Below are positions 8,280 through 16,941 of a stretch of DNA of 64,000 nt, one piece after another. This DNA is from Albidovulum sp. GTDB taxonomy: Bacteria > Pseudomonadota > Alphaproteobacteria > Rhodobacterales > Rhodobacteraceae. The position numbers were made by a program, and so were the translations under genes. The notes under the pieces were generated by a model. That model was not told the DNA's origin, made no database searches, and saw nothing but the letters and a program-made list of their open reading frames with translations. The stretch lies in the NCBI GenBank assembly GCA_020637635.1, contig JACKKB010000011.1, positions 1 to 64,000 of the forward strand, given 5' to 3'. Numbering within the stretch: position 1 is the stretch's first letter; every line of letters begins with the position of its first letter.

Positions 8280-9808
8280 TTGCCCTTTCCGAGAGGGGAG
8301 GGCTTGAGGATTTTCACCGTGGACTTGTATTTGAAGGTGCGCCGGGCTCACTTCCAGGACGGGCTGAGCGGGCGGCGGATTGCCCGGGATTTTGGCCTCA
8401 GCCGGGACAGCGTTGCAAAGATGCTGGCCTATTCGGAACCGCCTGGGTATCGGCGGACGGCGCCGATCCGACGGCCGAAGCTGGATCCTTTTGCGGACCA
8501 GATCGACCAGTGGCTCGCCGAGGATCAAGGGCGCCCCCGCAAGCAGCGCCACACGGCGAAGCGGATCTTCGAGCGGCTTCGGGATGAATGCGGCTTTGAT
8601 GGCGGCTACACGATCGTGAAGGACTACGTCCGGCTTCGGAAGCGAACCGGCCGGGAGATGTTCGTGCCGCTGAGCCATCCGGCGGGACATGCGCAGGCGG
8701 ATTTTGGCGAAGCGCTGGTCGTCATCGGCGGCGTGGAGCAGAAGGCTCACTTTTTCGCCTTCGATCTTCCGCACAGCGATGCCTGCTTTGTCCGGGCCTA
8801 CCCTGCAGCCACCACGGAGGCCTGGCTTGACGGGCATGTGCATGCCTTTGCGTTCTTCGGGGCGGTCCCCCAATCGATCCTTTACGACAACGACCGCTGC
8901 CTGGTGGCACGGATCATGCCGGATGGCACCCGGCAGAGAACACAGAGGTTCTCCGCGATGCTGTCGCATTATGTGGTCCGGGATCGCTACGGGCGCCCGG
9001 GCAAGGGTAATGACAAGGGAGCCGTCGAGGGGCTCGTCGGATACGCCCGCCGCAACTTCATGGTGCCGGTCCCGTTTTTTCCGGATTGGGCGGCGTTCAA
9101 CGCCTACCTCGAAGAGCAGTGCCACAAGCGGCAGGGCGATGTTCTGCGCGGCCACAAAGCCAGTATCGGTGACCGGCTGCAAGCGGACCTTGCCGCGATG
9201 CGGGCCCTGCCATCTGTCCTTTTCGAAGCCTGCGATCTGCGAAGCGGCCAGGTCACGTCGACATCCGTCGTGCGTTACCGCGGCAACGACTACTCGGTGC
9301 CGGTCGCCTTTGGGCACCGCGACGTCTGGATCAAGGGCTTTGTCACCCGTGTCGTCATCGGCTGCGCCGCCGAGGTGATCGCCGATCACCCCCGGTCCTA
9401 CGACACCGGCGACATGGTGTTCGATCCGCTGCACTACCTGCCGCTGATCGAGCGCAAGATCATGTCCTTCGATCAGGCGGCCCCCCTGCAGGACTGGGAA
9501 CTGCCCGAGGCCTTCGCCAGGTGCAGCGGTTGCTGCAAGCCCGCCAGGGCAAGGCCGGCAAGCGAGAATACGTGCAGGTTCTGCGCCTTCTGGAGCGCTT
9601 CGAGCTCGCAGTGCTACATCTGGCCGTCAGGGACGCCTTGCGGATGGGCGCGGTCAGCTTCGACGCGATCAAGCACCTGGTCCTGTGCAGGGTCGAACGG
9701 CGGCCGCCCCGGTTGGATCTCGATGTCTATCCCTTCCTGCCCAGGACCAACATCGCCACCACCTCCGCTGCGTCCTACATGACCCTGCTGGCCGGGAGCG
9801 ACGCATGA
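8280..9808 (+). pseudogene. istA: IS21-family transposase IstA, frameshifted
   Basis: The N-terminal HTH reads FTVDLYLKVRRAHFQDGLSG with RRIARDFGLSRDSVAKMLAY. The DDE integrase core is visible: D in GHAQADFGEALVV, D in SILYDNDRCLVA, and E in NDKGAVEGLVGYARRNFM. Homology moves from frame 3 to frame 2 near 9519, where the remainder reads QRLLQARQGKAGKREYVQVL and continues to TTSAASYMTLLAGSDA-stop at 9808. A single lost base explains it. The start could be ATG 8280 or TTG 8304, which follows GGGAGG. The stop overlaps the istB ATG (ATGA). Confidence 0.88.
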
Positions 9809-10614
9809 CCGACGCGCCCTTGAACTGCTGCTGGCGCATCACCTCAAGACCCTGCGCCTGCCGACCTTCCTGCGGGAACATGACAAAGCTGGCCCGTATC
9901 TGCGCCGCAGAGGGCGTGGATCATGTGCGCTACCTGGCCCGCCTGACCGAACTCGAGCTGATCGACCGCGAGCGGCGCATGGTCGAGCGCCGGATCAAGT
10001 CGGCGAAGTTCCCGACCGTCAAGAGCCTCGACAGCGTCGACTTCAAAACCATCCGTCACTGAACAAGATGATGGTGCTGGAGCTGGCGCGCTGCGAATGG
10101 ATCGAGCGCAGGGAGAACGTCATCGCGCTCGGACCTTCGGGCACCGGGAAGACCCATGTCGCGCTCGGCCTGGGGCTCGCCGCCTGCCAGAAGGGCTTGC
10201 CCGTCGCCTTCGTCACCGCGGCCTCGCTGGTTCACGAACTGATGGAGGCCCGCGATGAGAAACGCCTGATGCGCCTCCAACGCCAACTGGCCAAGGTCAA
10301 ATTGCTGATCATCGATGAACTGGGCTTCGTGCCTCTGAGCAAGACCGGCGCCGAGCTCCTGTTCGAACTGATCTCGCAGCGCTACGAGCGCGGCTCAACC
10401 CTGATCACATCGAACCTGCCCTTCGAGGAATGGACCGAGACCTTCGGCACTGAGCGCCTGACAGGGGCCCTGCTTGACCGCCTCACTCACCACGTCGTTC
10501 TTCGGGCTTACGCGGCCCCACTGGGGCCACGGTCCCGGCGAACTCCTCGAGATGAACGGCGAAAGCTATCGCCTCAACCAAAGCCGCGCGCACCTCGCCG
10601 CTGCAAACCAGTAA
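9805..10614 (+). pseudogene. istB: IS21-family ATPase IstB, multiply frameshifted
   Basis: It begins MTDAPL at the ATGA overlap with istA. Losing one C near 9822 and gaining one A near 9884 cause and then reverse a frame change. ARICAAEGVDHVRYLARLTE follows in frame, then another lost C near 10054 shifts the frame before LNKMMVLELARCEWIERREN. The AAA+ core is intact: Walker A GPSGTGKTHVALG, Walker B KLLIIDELGFVPL, and sensor region STLITSNLPFEEW. Near 10500-10540 an unconserved stretch precedes the normal C-terminus ELLEMNGESYRLNQSRAHLA in another frame. IstB assists IstA in target choice. Confidence 0.85.
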
Positions 10615-10723
10615 TCTTCACAGAATTGGCCTCACGGCCAATGCGCCTTGGAACGTGCCTGCCTGATGGGGGCCACACGCACCAAGGCGCGCGCCCATGT
10701 GGCAGACTTTTGCTCCGCCTCAA

Positions 10724-10750
10724 TGGCCGGATTTTGCTCCGCCGTTGACA
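10724..10750 (-). repeat. IS21 right terminal inverted repeat
   Basis: The inverted partner of 8203-8229, ending in CA at 10750. An additional copy of the inner motif (GCTCCGCC preceded by TTTT) lies at about 10709-10718. Confidence 0.85.
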
Positions 10751-10827
10751 ATCTGGTGATCTTCGCCTCGCTGATGGTTTTCCTCGCCCTCCGCCCGCAA
10801 GGGCTGATGGGCAAGCCGTGGGGATGA
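10751..10827 (+). pseudogene. livH: Branched-chain amino acid permease LivH, last 25 codons only
   Basis: Directly after the IS21 right end the frame reads NLVIFASLMVFLALRPQGLM-GKPWG-stop, the universal LivH C-terminus with its RPQGLMG motif. The stop overlaps the livM start (ATGA, 10824-10827), as in intact liv operons. The remaining roughly 260 codons and the usual substrate-binding protein gene are not left of the element in this window. The operon has therefore lost its 5' part here, or it lies elsewhere. Confidence 0.85.
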
Positions 10828-11807
10828 CATCGATGACTAGGACCAGCAAGCTGATCGGTGTCACGGCGTTCCTGATCAGCGTCTTCATCATCGTGCCTTG
10901 GGCCATCGCGGCCAGCGGGCGGTGGGACTTCTACTACACGCTCACCTCCGTGGCGCTTCTCTCCATCGCCTCGGCAGGGGTCTGGCTGACCTTCTACATC
11001 GGCCGGATCAATATCGGGCAGGGCGCCTATGCACTGGCGGGGGGGTATGTCTCGGCGGTGCTGGTGACGCAGGCGGGGTTCAACTTCTGGCTCACGCTGC
11101 CGCTCGCCGGTCTTTTCTGCGCCGGGCTGAGCGTGCTGATCGGGCTGCCGATCCTGCGACTGCGCGGCGTCTATTTCGCGATGGTCACGCTGGTTCTGAC
11201 CGAGGTCGCGCGGTTGGCCGCGCTGGCGTTGCCGGTAACGCAGGGCGCCAAGGGCATCACCTCCATCCCGCTGCCGGGCGAGGTCTCGGTCCTCGGGCTG
11301 ACACTGATCCCGGATTTCGCAACGCTCGCGAACCCCAAGCTCGCCTTCTACCTGATGGCCGTCCTCTTGATGGTGATCTGCTTTGCCGCGCTCTGGCGCA
11401 TCGTCAATTCGCGGCTTGGCCATCTCTGCCGGTCCCTGCAGCAGAACGAGGAACTGTCCGCCTCGATCGGCGTCAACACCGCCTATCTGCGCGTCATCGC
11501 CTATTCGATCTCCTCTTTCTTCGGCGGCATCGCGGGTGCGATGTTCGTGGCGATCTCGCAGTCGATCTACCCGTCGTCCTTCCAGGTCGCCGACAGCGTG
11601 AACTTCATGCTGAACTGCTTCCTTGGCGGCCTCGGCTATGTCTTCGGCCCGATGCTCGGCACGCTCCTGCTCTATTTCGGCTGGGATCTTCTCTTCGCCA
11701 CCGGGCGCTACCAGTTGCTGATCTATTCCTCGCTGCTGATCGCGCTCATGCTGGTGCTGCCCAACGGCATCCTTAGCCTGCTTGACCGGAAGGGAGGCCG
11801 CAAATGA
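10824..11807 (+). CDS. livM: Branched-chain amino acid-type ABC transporter permease LivM
   Basis: A 327-residue inner-membrane permease with 8-10 hydrophobic segments. The LivM signature GRINIGQGAYALAGGYVSAV is at about residues 60-80, with LPILRLRGVYFAMVTLVLTE and the EAA-like loop NEELSASIGVNTAYLRVIAY near the C-terminus. It pairs with LivH and feeds on the LivG/LivF ATPases. The ATG at 10824 overlaps the livH stop. The protein ends LPNGILSLL, the usual LivM tail. With livH truncated, it would lack its partner unless another permease substitutes. Confidence 0.93.
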   Translation: MTSMTRTSKLIGVTAFLISVFIIVPWAIAASGRWDFYYTLTSVALLSIASAGVWLTFYIGRINIGQGAYALAGGYVSAVLVTQAGFNFWLTLPLAGLFCAGLSVLIGLPILRLRGVYFAMVTLVLTEVARLAALALPVTQGAKGITSIPLPGEVSVLGLTLIPDFATLANPKLAFYLMAVLLMVICFAALWRIVNSRLGHLCRSLQQNEELSASIGVNTAYLRVIAYSISSFFGGIAGAMFVAISQSIYPSSFQVADSVNFMLNCFLGGLGYVFGPMLGTLLLYFGWDLLFATGRYQLLIYSSLLIALMLVLPNGILSLLDRKGGRK

Positions 11808-12586
11808 CCCCGATCCTGGAGATCAAGTGCGTCACCAAACGCTTCGGCGGACTCGTTGCCAACAGCAACATCTCCTTCGATGTCGCCGAGGGCGAGATAC
11901 TCTCGGTCATCGGCCCGAACGGGGCGGGGAAATCGACGCTGTTCAAGCTCATCGCCTCGTTTCTCAGGACCACGTCCGGCGAGGTCCGGTTCAGGGGGCA
12001 GGTCATCTCCAACCTCGCGCCGCACAAGGTGGCGCGGATGGGCGTGGTGCGGACCTTCCAGGAAACCACGATCTTCCGCTCCATGACGGTCAGGGAGAAC
12101 ATCATCGTCGCGCATCACCTGCGGTCGAAGGCGTCGCTTCTCGGCTTCTTTCTCGGCACGCGCCAGGCCCGCGCGGACGAGGCCGCGTTCGGCGGCTCGG
12201 CCGACGATATCATCGCCTTCCTCGGGCTGGAGGCGATCGCGGGGGAACTGGCCTCGAACCTGCCGCAGGGCCATCTCAGGGCATTGAGCATGGCGATCGG
12301 GCTTGCCACCGATCCGAAGGTTCTTCTGCTCGACGAACCCTTCGCCGGCATGAACCATGACGAGACGATGCGCATGGTCGGCCTTGTCCGGCGGCTGCGC
12401 GACGAACGCGGGGTGACTGTGCTTCTGGTCGAACACGACATGCCGGCGGTGATGAAGATCTCCGACCGCATCGTGGTCATCAATTTCGGCCAGATGATCG
12501 CCGAGGGCACGCCGGCCGAAATCCAGTCCAACGAAAAAGTCATCGAGGCCTATCTCGGCAGCGAAGACGCAGCGATCGGGATGTAA
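11804..12586 (+). CDS. livG: ABC transporter ATP-binding protein LivG
   Basis: A 260-residue ATPase with Walker A GPNGAGKST, Q-loop VRTFQETTIFRSMTV, Walker B KVLLLDEPFAG, and switch His in VLLVEHDM. The signature motif reads LPQGHLRALSMA in place of LSGGQ, as in LivG proteins. The C-terminal IQSNEKVIEAYLG is the LivG-specific tail. The start overlaps the livM stop by 4 bases and livF follows after 3 bases, so the genes are co-transcribed. Confidence 0.93.
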   Translation: MTPILEIKCVTKRFGGLVANSNISFDVAEGEILSVIGPNGAGKSTLFKLIASFLRTTSGEVRFRGQVISNLAPHKVARMGVVRTFQETTIFRSMTVRENIIVAHHLRSKASLLGFFLGTRQARADEAAFGGSADDIIAFLGLEAIAGELASNLPQGHLRALSMAIGLATDPKVLLLDEPFAGMNHDETMRMVGLVRRLRDERGVTVLLVEHDMPAVMKISDRIVVINFGQMIAEGTPAEIQSNEKVIEAYLGSEDAAIGM

Positions 12587-12589
12587 GCG

Positions 12590-13312
12590 ATGGCCGAGAT
12601 GCTCAGCTTCGACAACGTCGAGCTCTACTACGATCACGTCTATGCGCTGAAGGGCGTCTCCATCACGATGGACGAGGGCGAGACGGTCGCCCTGATCGGC
12701 GCCAACGGGGCGGGCAAGTCCTCGATCCTCAGGGCGATCACCGGCCTGCGCAGGATCCACAGCGGCGAGATCCGGTTCATGGGCGAAAGGCTCGACGGCA
12801 CACGGGCGGCCGAGATCGTGCGCAAGGGCATCGCCATGGTCCCCGAGGGGCGGCGGGTCTTTCCCTATATGAGTGTGAAGGACAACCTTCTGATGGGCGC
12901 CTTCACCCGCAACGACAAGGCCGATATCGCCCGCACGCTCGACAGCGTGCTGGCGCGGTTTCCGCGGCTGAAGGAACGCTATGGCCAGACCGCGGGCACC
13001 CTGTCGGGCGGCGAGCAGCAGATGATGGTGATCGGGCGGGCGCTGATGGCCAAGCCGCGGCTCTTGCTGCTCGACGAACCCTCGCTCGGCATCGCGCCGA
13101 AGCTGGTGCAAGACATCGCCCGCTCCATCGTCGCGATCAGCCGGGACGAGAAGGTGACGGTGCTGCTGGTCGAGCAGAATTCGCGCATGGCGCTGTCGAT
13201 CTCCAACCGCGCCTACGCGATGTCGACCGGCTCGATCGTGCTGAGCGGCAATTCGAAGGATCTGGTCGAGGATGACCGCATCAAGGCGGCATACCTTGGC
13301 GGCGACGTATAG
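12590..13312 (+). CDS. livF: ABC transporter ATP-binding protein LivF
   Basis: A 240-residue ATPase with Walker A GANGAGKSS, LivF-typical GIAMVPEGRRVFPYMSVKDN, signature LSGGEQQMMVIGRALM, and Walker B RLLLLDEPSLGIAPKLVQDI, with VLLVEQNSRMALSISNRAYA at the switch. It forms the heterodimeric motor with LivG. It lies 3 bases after livG and 9 bases before the racemase gene, consistent with one operon. Confidence 0.93.
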   Translation: MAEMLSFDNVELYYDHVYALKGVSITMDEGETVALIGANGAGKSSILRAITGLRRIHSGEIRFMGERLDGTRAAEIVRKGIAMVPEGRRVFPYMSVKDNLLMGAFTRNDKADIARTLDSVLARFPRLKERYGQTAGTLSGGEQQMMVIGRALMAKPRLLLLDEPSLGIAPKLVQDIARSIVAISRDEKVTVLLVEQNSRMALSISNRAYAMSTGSIVLSGNSKDLVEDDRIKAAYLGGDV

Positions 13313-13321
13313 GGCAGGACC

Positions 13322-14029
13322 ATGCGAATACTCGTGATCAATCCCAATACGACTGCCTCGATGACGACGAAGATCGGCGCGGCTGCGAAGCGTATTGCGG
13401 CGGCGGGGACGGAGATCATCGCCGTCAATCCGTGCTCGGGCCCGGCCAGCATCGAAGGATACTACGACGAGGCGATCAGCCTCGCGGGTCTCTTGCAGGT
13501 GATCGGCGAACATCCCGGTTGCGATGCGATCGTACTGGCCTGCTTTGACGATTCCGGGCTGGATGCGGCGCGCTGCCTCGCCGACTGCCCAGTCGTGGCG
13601 ATCGGCGAGGCGGCGTTTCACATGGCCTCGCTTCTGGCCAACAAGTTCTCGGTCGTCACCACGCTTGCGCGGTCGGTGCCGGCGATCGAGCACAACCTCC
13701 ACCGCTACGGTCTTGCCGCCCGCTGCGCGCGGGTCCGGTCGAGCGAGGTCGCGGTGCTCGATCTGGAACACGCGGCCGGTCCGGCGCGGGCGAAGATCGA
13801 CGCGGAAATCCGGCGCGCGATCGAGGAGGACCGCGCCGAGGCCATCGTGCTCGGCTGCGCCGGCATGGCCGACCTCACGGCTTCGCTTTCAGACCAGCAT
13901 GGGCTGCCGGTCCTCGATGGCGTGGCCTGTGCGGTGACACTGTGCGAGGGGCTGGTCCGTCTGGGTTTGAAGACATCGCGGCTTGGCGGCTACGCCGCGC
14001 CGGCGAAGAAGGATCGCAAGAGCGCGTGA
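13322..14029 (+). CDS. Aspartate/hydantoin racemase family protein
   Basis: A 235-residue protein beginning MRILVINPNTTASMTTKIGA, the hydantoin racemase hallmark. The two catalytic cysteines are visible: IVLACFDDSGLDAARCLADC (first) and IVLGCAGMADLTASLSDQHG (second). The family interconverts D- and L- hydantoins, aspartate or allantoin by a two-base mechanism. It is 9 bases after livF, so the transporter probably carries its substrate or a relative. A hydantoin or ureide is my inference; no hydantoinase or allantoinase is next to it. Confidence 0.88.
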   Translation: MRILVINPNTTASMTTKIGAAAKRIAAAGTEIIAVNPCSGPASIEGYYDEAISLAGLLQVIGEHPGCDAIVLACFDDSGLDAARCLADCPVVAIGEAAFHMASLLANKFSVVTTLARSVPAIEHNLHRYGLAARCARVRSSEVAVLDLEHAAGPARAKIDAEIRRAIEEDRAEAIVLGCAGMADLTASLSDQHGLPVLDGVACAVTLCEGLVRLGLKTSRLGGYAAPAKKDRKSA

Positions 14030-14089
14030 CGGATTGGTGCCGGTCCAGCGACGCGGCCGCCGGCAGTCGCCGAGGACGGGTTTTCTCTC

Positions 14090-14658
14090 TCAGGCGCGTC
14101 CATCCTTGGCCGCGTGGCGGGCGACCGCCGAAGCCGCTTTGCCCGACAGCCGCGAAACATCCCTGCGGCAGCGGTCGTTGGCCAGCGGGCAGCGGGGATG
14201 GAGGGCGCAGCCGGGCGGCGGGTTGAGCGGGCTTGGCGGTTCGCCGGTCCGCGCGTCGCGGGCGCGCCTGGGGGCATGGATGTCGGGAATGGTGTTCAAC
14301 GGAAGCTGCGAAAAGGGGTACCGGGGCTCCGTAAACAGCGTCTCTGGCGGGCCTGCTCGACGATCCTGCCGAAATACATGACCGCGATCGCGTCGGACAT
14401 GTGCCGCGAGAGGCTGAGGTCGTGGCTGGTGGAAAGGCAGGCCGGGCCGCATTCATCCTGCAACCGCCGCATCACGTTGAGGAACCGCGCCTGGACCGAT
14501 ACGTCGCGCGCCGAGGCCGGTTCGTCGCAGACCAGCAGTTCCGGCTCTGACGCAAGAGCGCTGGCGATCGAGATGCGCTGGCGCTGACCGCCCGAGAAGC
14601 CGTGCCGGTACTCGGCCACCCGGCGGAACATCATGCCCGCGGCCGTGATAAACACCAT
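14090..14658 (-). pseudogene. Oligopeptide ABC transporter ATPase (OppF/DppF-like) remnant
   Basis: Only the C-terminal half remains: VAEYRHGFSGGQRQRISIAS (signature), EPELLVCDEPASARDVSVQA (Walker B and D-loop, with A-R where S-A-L-D is usual), CLSTSHDLSLSRHMSDAIAV, then in another frame ETLFTEPRYPFSQLPLNTIP and the oligo/dipeptide C-terminal zinc-like motif GCALHPRCPLANDRCR. No Walker A region exists upstream and the frame breaks near 14340. It is a dead fragment, distinct from the intact transporter at 23-27 kb. Confidence 0.8.
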
Positions 14659-14869
14659 GACGGGTCAGGTCGTCGTCAGCGGCCACGGTGGCGTGGGCGC
14701 CAGCGGGCGGAGTATCGGCGGCCCGGTTTCTCCGGCCAGCCGGGCGCGGGCACGCCGTGCAACCGGGCGACGGCATCGGCCTCCATCCTGCCCTGCGCCA
14801 TGTGAAGCGATGCCGGACGGTCGCGATCGTCGGGGCGACCTACCTGTCTACCGCCATGTTCTGGTTTTG

Positions 14870-15110
14870 AGGTTCAGTGAGTGCGGAGTCTGCGAGGCGC
14901 CGCTGCTGCCCGAACTGCTCGACCGGATTCCGCCCGAGCAGGAGGTCGCCAACATCACGGCCGATGACGCCTTCGGTTCGCGCAGGTGCCATGACGCCAT
15001 CGCTGCCGCTTGGGGTCGCGGCGTTCGGGCGCCCGTTCGGGCCGATGGCGTTCGCCGGCTCATTACTGAACGCAGTACCGCGCTCGGCACGCCCGCCACG
15101 GGGGGGCGCG
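14870..15110 (+). pseudogene. IS5-type transposase remnant with internal deletion
   Basis: The frame reads LLPELLDRIPPEQEVANITA, DDAFGSRRCHDAIAA and, after a short unmatched stretch, LITERSTALGTPAT. The first part resembles the DDE-domain segment (Pro-Pro-Asp-Gln-Glu-Ile-Ala, then TADGAYDTRKCHDAIA) and the last part the C-terminus of IS5-group transposases common in Rhodobacteraceae. The expected roughly 80 residues between them are missing, as are the N-terminal half and both ends. Confidence 0.65.
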
Positions 15111-15200
15111 GGACAGGTCTGTCCGGGGAAGGGGGCGTCCGCCCGGCAGCCGATTTGTGCTATGGAACCGTTGAATGGCTTTCCATACAGCGAGACAGAT

Positions 15201-15746
15201 ATGGCCACCTACCGGATTTTCCCGCCACAGGGTTTCGCCACCAGCCGTTGGAAGAACGGCGGCGGCGTGACCCATGAAATCCTGCGCGATACCGTCAATG
15301 ATCCCTGGCAATGGCGGATCAGCATCGCGGAGGTCGCTTCGGACGGACCGTTCTCGCGGTTCGAGGGCCTGTCCCGCATCCTGACCGTGATCGAGGGCAA
15401 CGGCCTCGATCTGCATACGCCGGACGACATGCTGGCTGCGCGCCGTTTGCAACCACTGGCCTTTTCGGGCGACACGCCTGTGGAAAGCCGCATGGTGGAC
15501 GGGCCGGTGCGGGATTTGAACCTGATCTACGATTCCCGTCACGTCTCTGCCTCGGTCGAGGTCGTCGCCGGGCCGCAAGACGTATCGGCCGGTCCGGGGA
15601 AAACCGGGGTTCTTTGCCTGGGCGGCACTGTAGCTGCAGGCGGAGAGCCTGTTCCGGCCGGAGCCTTCGCGCTCGGCGAAGGCGGCTGCATCCGTCTGTC
15701 CGCCGGGGCGCAGGCGGCGATCGTGAGGCTGCAGGACCGGCAGTGA
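15201..15746 (+). CDS. hutD: HutD/Ves family protein
   Basis: A 181-residue cupin-like protein. The start MATYRIFPPQGFATSRWKNG is followed by GGVTHEILRD, WQWRISIAEVASDGPFSRFE (the HutD signature) and GLSRILTVIEGNGLDL, then DLNLIYDSRH. HutD is associated with histidine utilisation and is thought to limit urocanate accumulation; no enzymatic role is firmly established. It lies 71 bases from the convergent hisC-like gene and about 14 kb from the hut operon, at the other end of the same island. Confidence 0.9.
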   Translation: MATYRIFPPQGFATSRWKNGGGVTHEILRDTVNDPWQWRISIAEVASDGPFSRFEGLSRILTVIEGNGLDLHTPDDMLAARRLQPLAFSGDTPVESRMVDGPVRDLNLIYDSRHVSASVEVVAGPQDVSAGPGKTGVLCLGGTVAAGGEPVPAGAFALGEGGCIRLSAGAQAAIVRLQDRQ

Positions 15747-15817
15747 CGAAAGAATCTGCGCCGGTCCCCGCAGCCTCGGCGTGATCTGCCATGCCGGAAC
15801 CGCCGCACTGACGGAAG

Positions 15818-16927
15818 TCAGGCGGCGCGGCGCAAGGTCGAGACCGCAGCGAGAAAGATGTCGTTTTCCTCGGTCGTGCCGACCGTCACCCGCGCCCAGG
15901 TGGTAAAGGGTGCCTCCAGCCAGGGCTTGATCAGGACGCCCTGGTGACGCAGCGCTTCGGACAGGTCGGTGGCGGTTTGCCCGGTGTCGAAGAAGACGAA
16001 GTTGGTCTGGCTCGGGGCACAGGCATGGCCCGCGCGCCCGAGCCCCTCGGCCAGGCGTGCGCGTTCGCCTGCCGCCAGGGCCACCGAGCGGGCGAGGTGA
16101 CCGGGATCGCGCAGCGCGGCGCGGGCGGCGGCCACCGCCAGCGCGTTGACGCCGAAGGGGTTGCGGGCCTTCATCATCTGCGCCACCAGCTCGGGTGTGC
16201 AGGCGATGCCGTAGCCCACCCTCACGCCTGCCAGCCCGTAGGCCTTGGAGAAGGTGCGCAGCGTGATCCAGGGGTTCGGCCCGGCGGCCAGCCGCGCCAT
16301 GGCATCGAAGCGCCGCGCGGCGTCGAGATATTCCAGGTAGGCCTCGTCGAACACCACCAGCGTGTCGGCGGGCGTGGCCTTCAGCAGCCCGTCGAACTCG
16401 GCTTCGGTGATCGCCGGGCCGGCCGGGTTGCTGGGCGAGGAGAAGATCAGCACGCGCGGCGCCTCGGCCGCCATCGCCCGGGTCAGGCCATCCAGCGGAA
16501 AGGACCAGTCGGGCGCGAAGGGAACCTTGGTGACATGCGCGCCGCAGGCCCGGGCGCCGAACTCGTGCAGCCCGAAGCTGGGGCAGACCGTGACCAAGTG
16601 ATCGCCGGGCCTGAGCACGGTGCGGAACAGCGCGCCGATCAGGTCTTCCGACCCGTTGCCGATGATGATGCGGTCGGGCGTGGCGCCCGTCGCCTCGGCC
16701 AGCTCGGCGCGCAGCGCGGCATTGCCCGCGTCGGGGTAGCGCGCGATGCCTGCCGCCTCGGCCCGGATCGCCTCCACCGCTCCGTGGCACGGCCCCAGGG
16801 GGTTTTCGTTGCTGTCGAGCTTGGCGCGGCATCGGGTGCCATAGAGCGCCTGGAACCTGTCCAGCGCCAGCCCGGCGTTGTAGGTGGGCAGGGTGGCGAT
16901 TTCGGGCCGGATCAGGTCGGGTTTCAT
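15818..16927 (-). CDS. Histidinol-phosphate aminotransferase-like enzyme (HisC paralogue)
   Basis: A 369-residue fold-type I PLP aminotransferase. Visible are the substrate-binding LDSNENPLGP, the GNGSEDLIGALFR glycine loop, N167 in SPSNPAG, D194 in VVFDEAYLEY, the PLP lysine K228 in TFSKAYGLAGVRVGYG, and the C-terminal Arg in WARVTVGT. It is probably not the biosynthetic HisC, as no his genes are nearby and it is coupled to a flavin oxidase in a histidine-catabolic island. Transamination between histidine and imidazolepyruvate is my inference. AGGAG precedes the ATG at 16927; a GTG at 16945 overlaps the upstream stop and is an alternative. Confidence 0.85.
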   Translation of the reverse strand: MKPDLIRPEIATLPTYNAGLALDRFQALYGTRCRAKLDSNENPLGPCHGAVEAIRAEAAGIARYPDAGNAALRAELAEATGATPDRIIIGNGSEDLIGALFRTVLRPGDHLVTVCPSFGLHEFGARACGAHVTKVPFAPDWSFPLDGLTRAMAAEAPRVLIFSSPSNPAGPAITEAEFDGLLKATPADTLVVFDEAYLEYLDAARRFDAMARLAAGPNPWITLRTFSKAYGLAGVRVGYGIACTPELVAQMMKARNPFGVNALAVAAARAALRDPGHLARSVALAAGERARLAEGLGRAGHACAPSQTNFVFFDTGQTATDLSEALRHQGVLIKPWLEAPFTTWARVTVGTTEENDIFLAAVSTLRRAA

Positions 16928-16941
16928 GGCGGCTCCTGTGG

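Larger units (their letters stand above)
8203..10750 (+). mobile_element. IS21-family insertion sequence, about 2.55 kb, decayed
   Basis: Bounded by inverted terminal repeats: left 8203-8229 (starting TGTGAACGGCGGAGCA) and right 10724-10750 (on the minus strand TGTCAACGGCGGAGCA). These match at 23 of 27 positions and begin and end with the TG...CA of IS21 elements. A second copy of the GGCGGAGCAAAA motif lies inside the right end, typical of the repeated transposase sites of this family. It carries overlapping istA and istB, both frameshifted. The bases flanking the two ends (CACGAG and ATCTGG) do not match, so no target duplication is visible. Confidence 0.9.

Noticed and set aside
11723..13771. 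A 682-codon minus-strand frame opposite livG/livF/racemase
   Set aside because: It is rich in Arg, His and Asp and matches the antisense of three strongly conserved genes.
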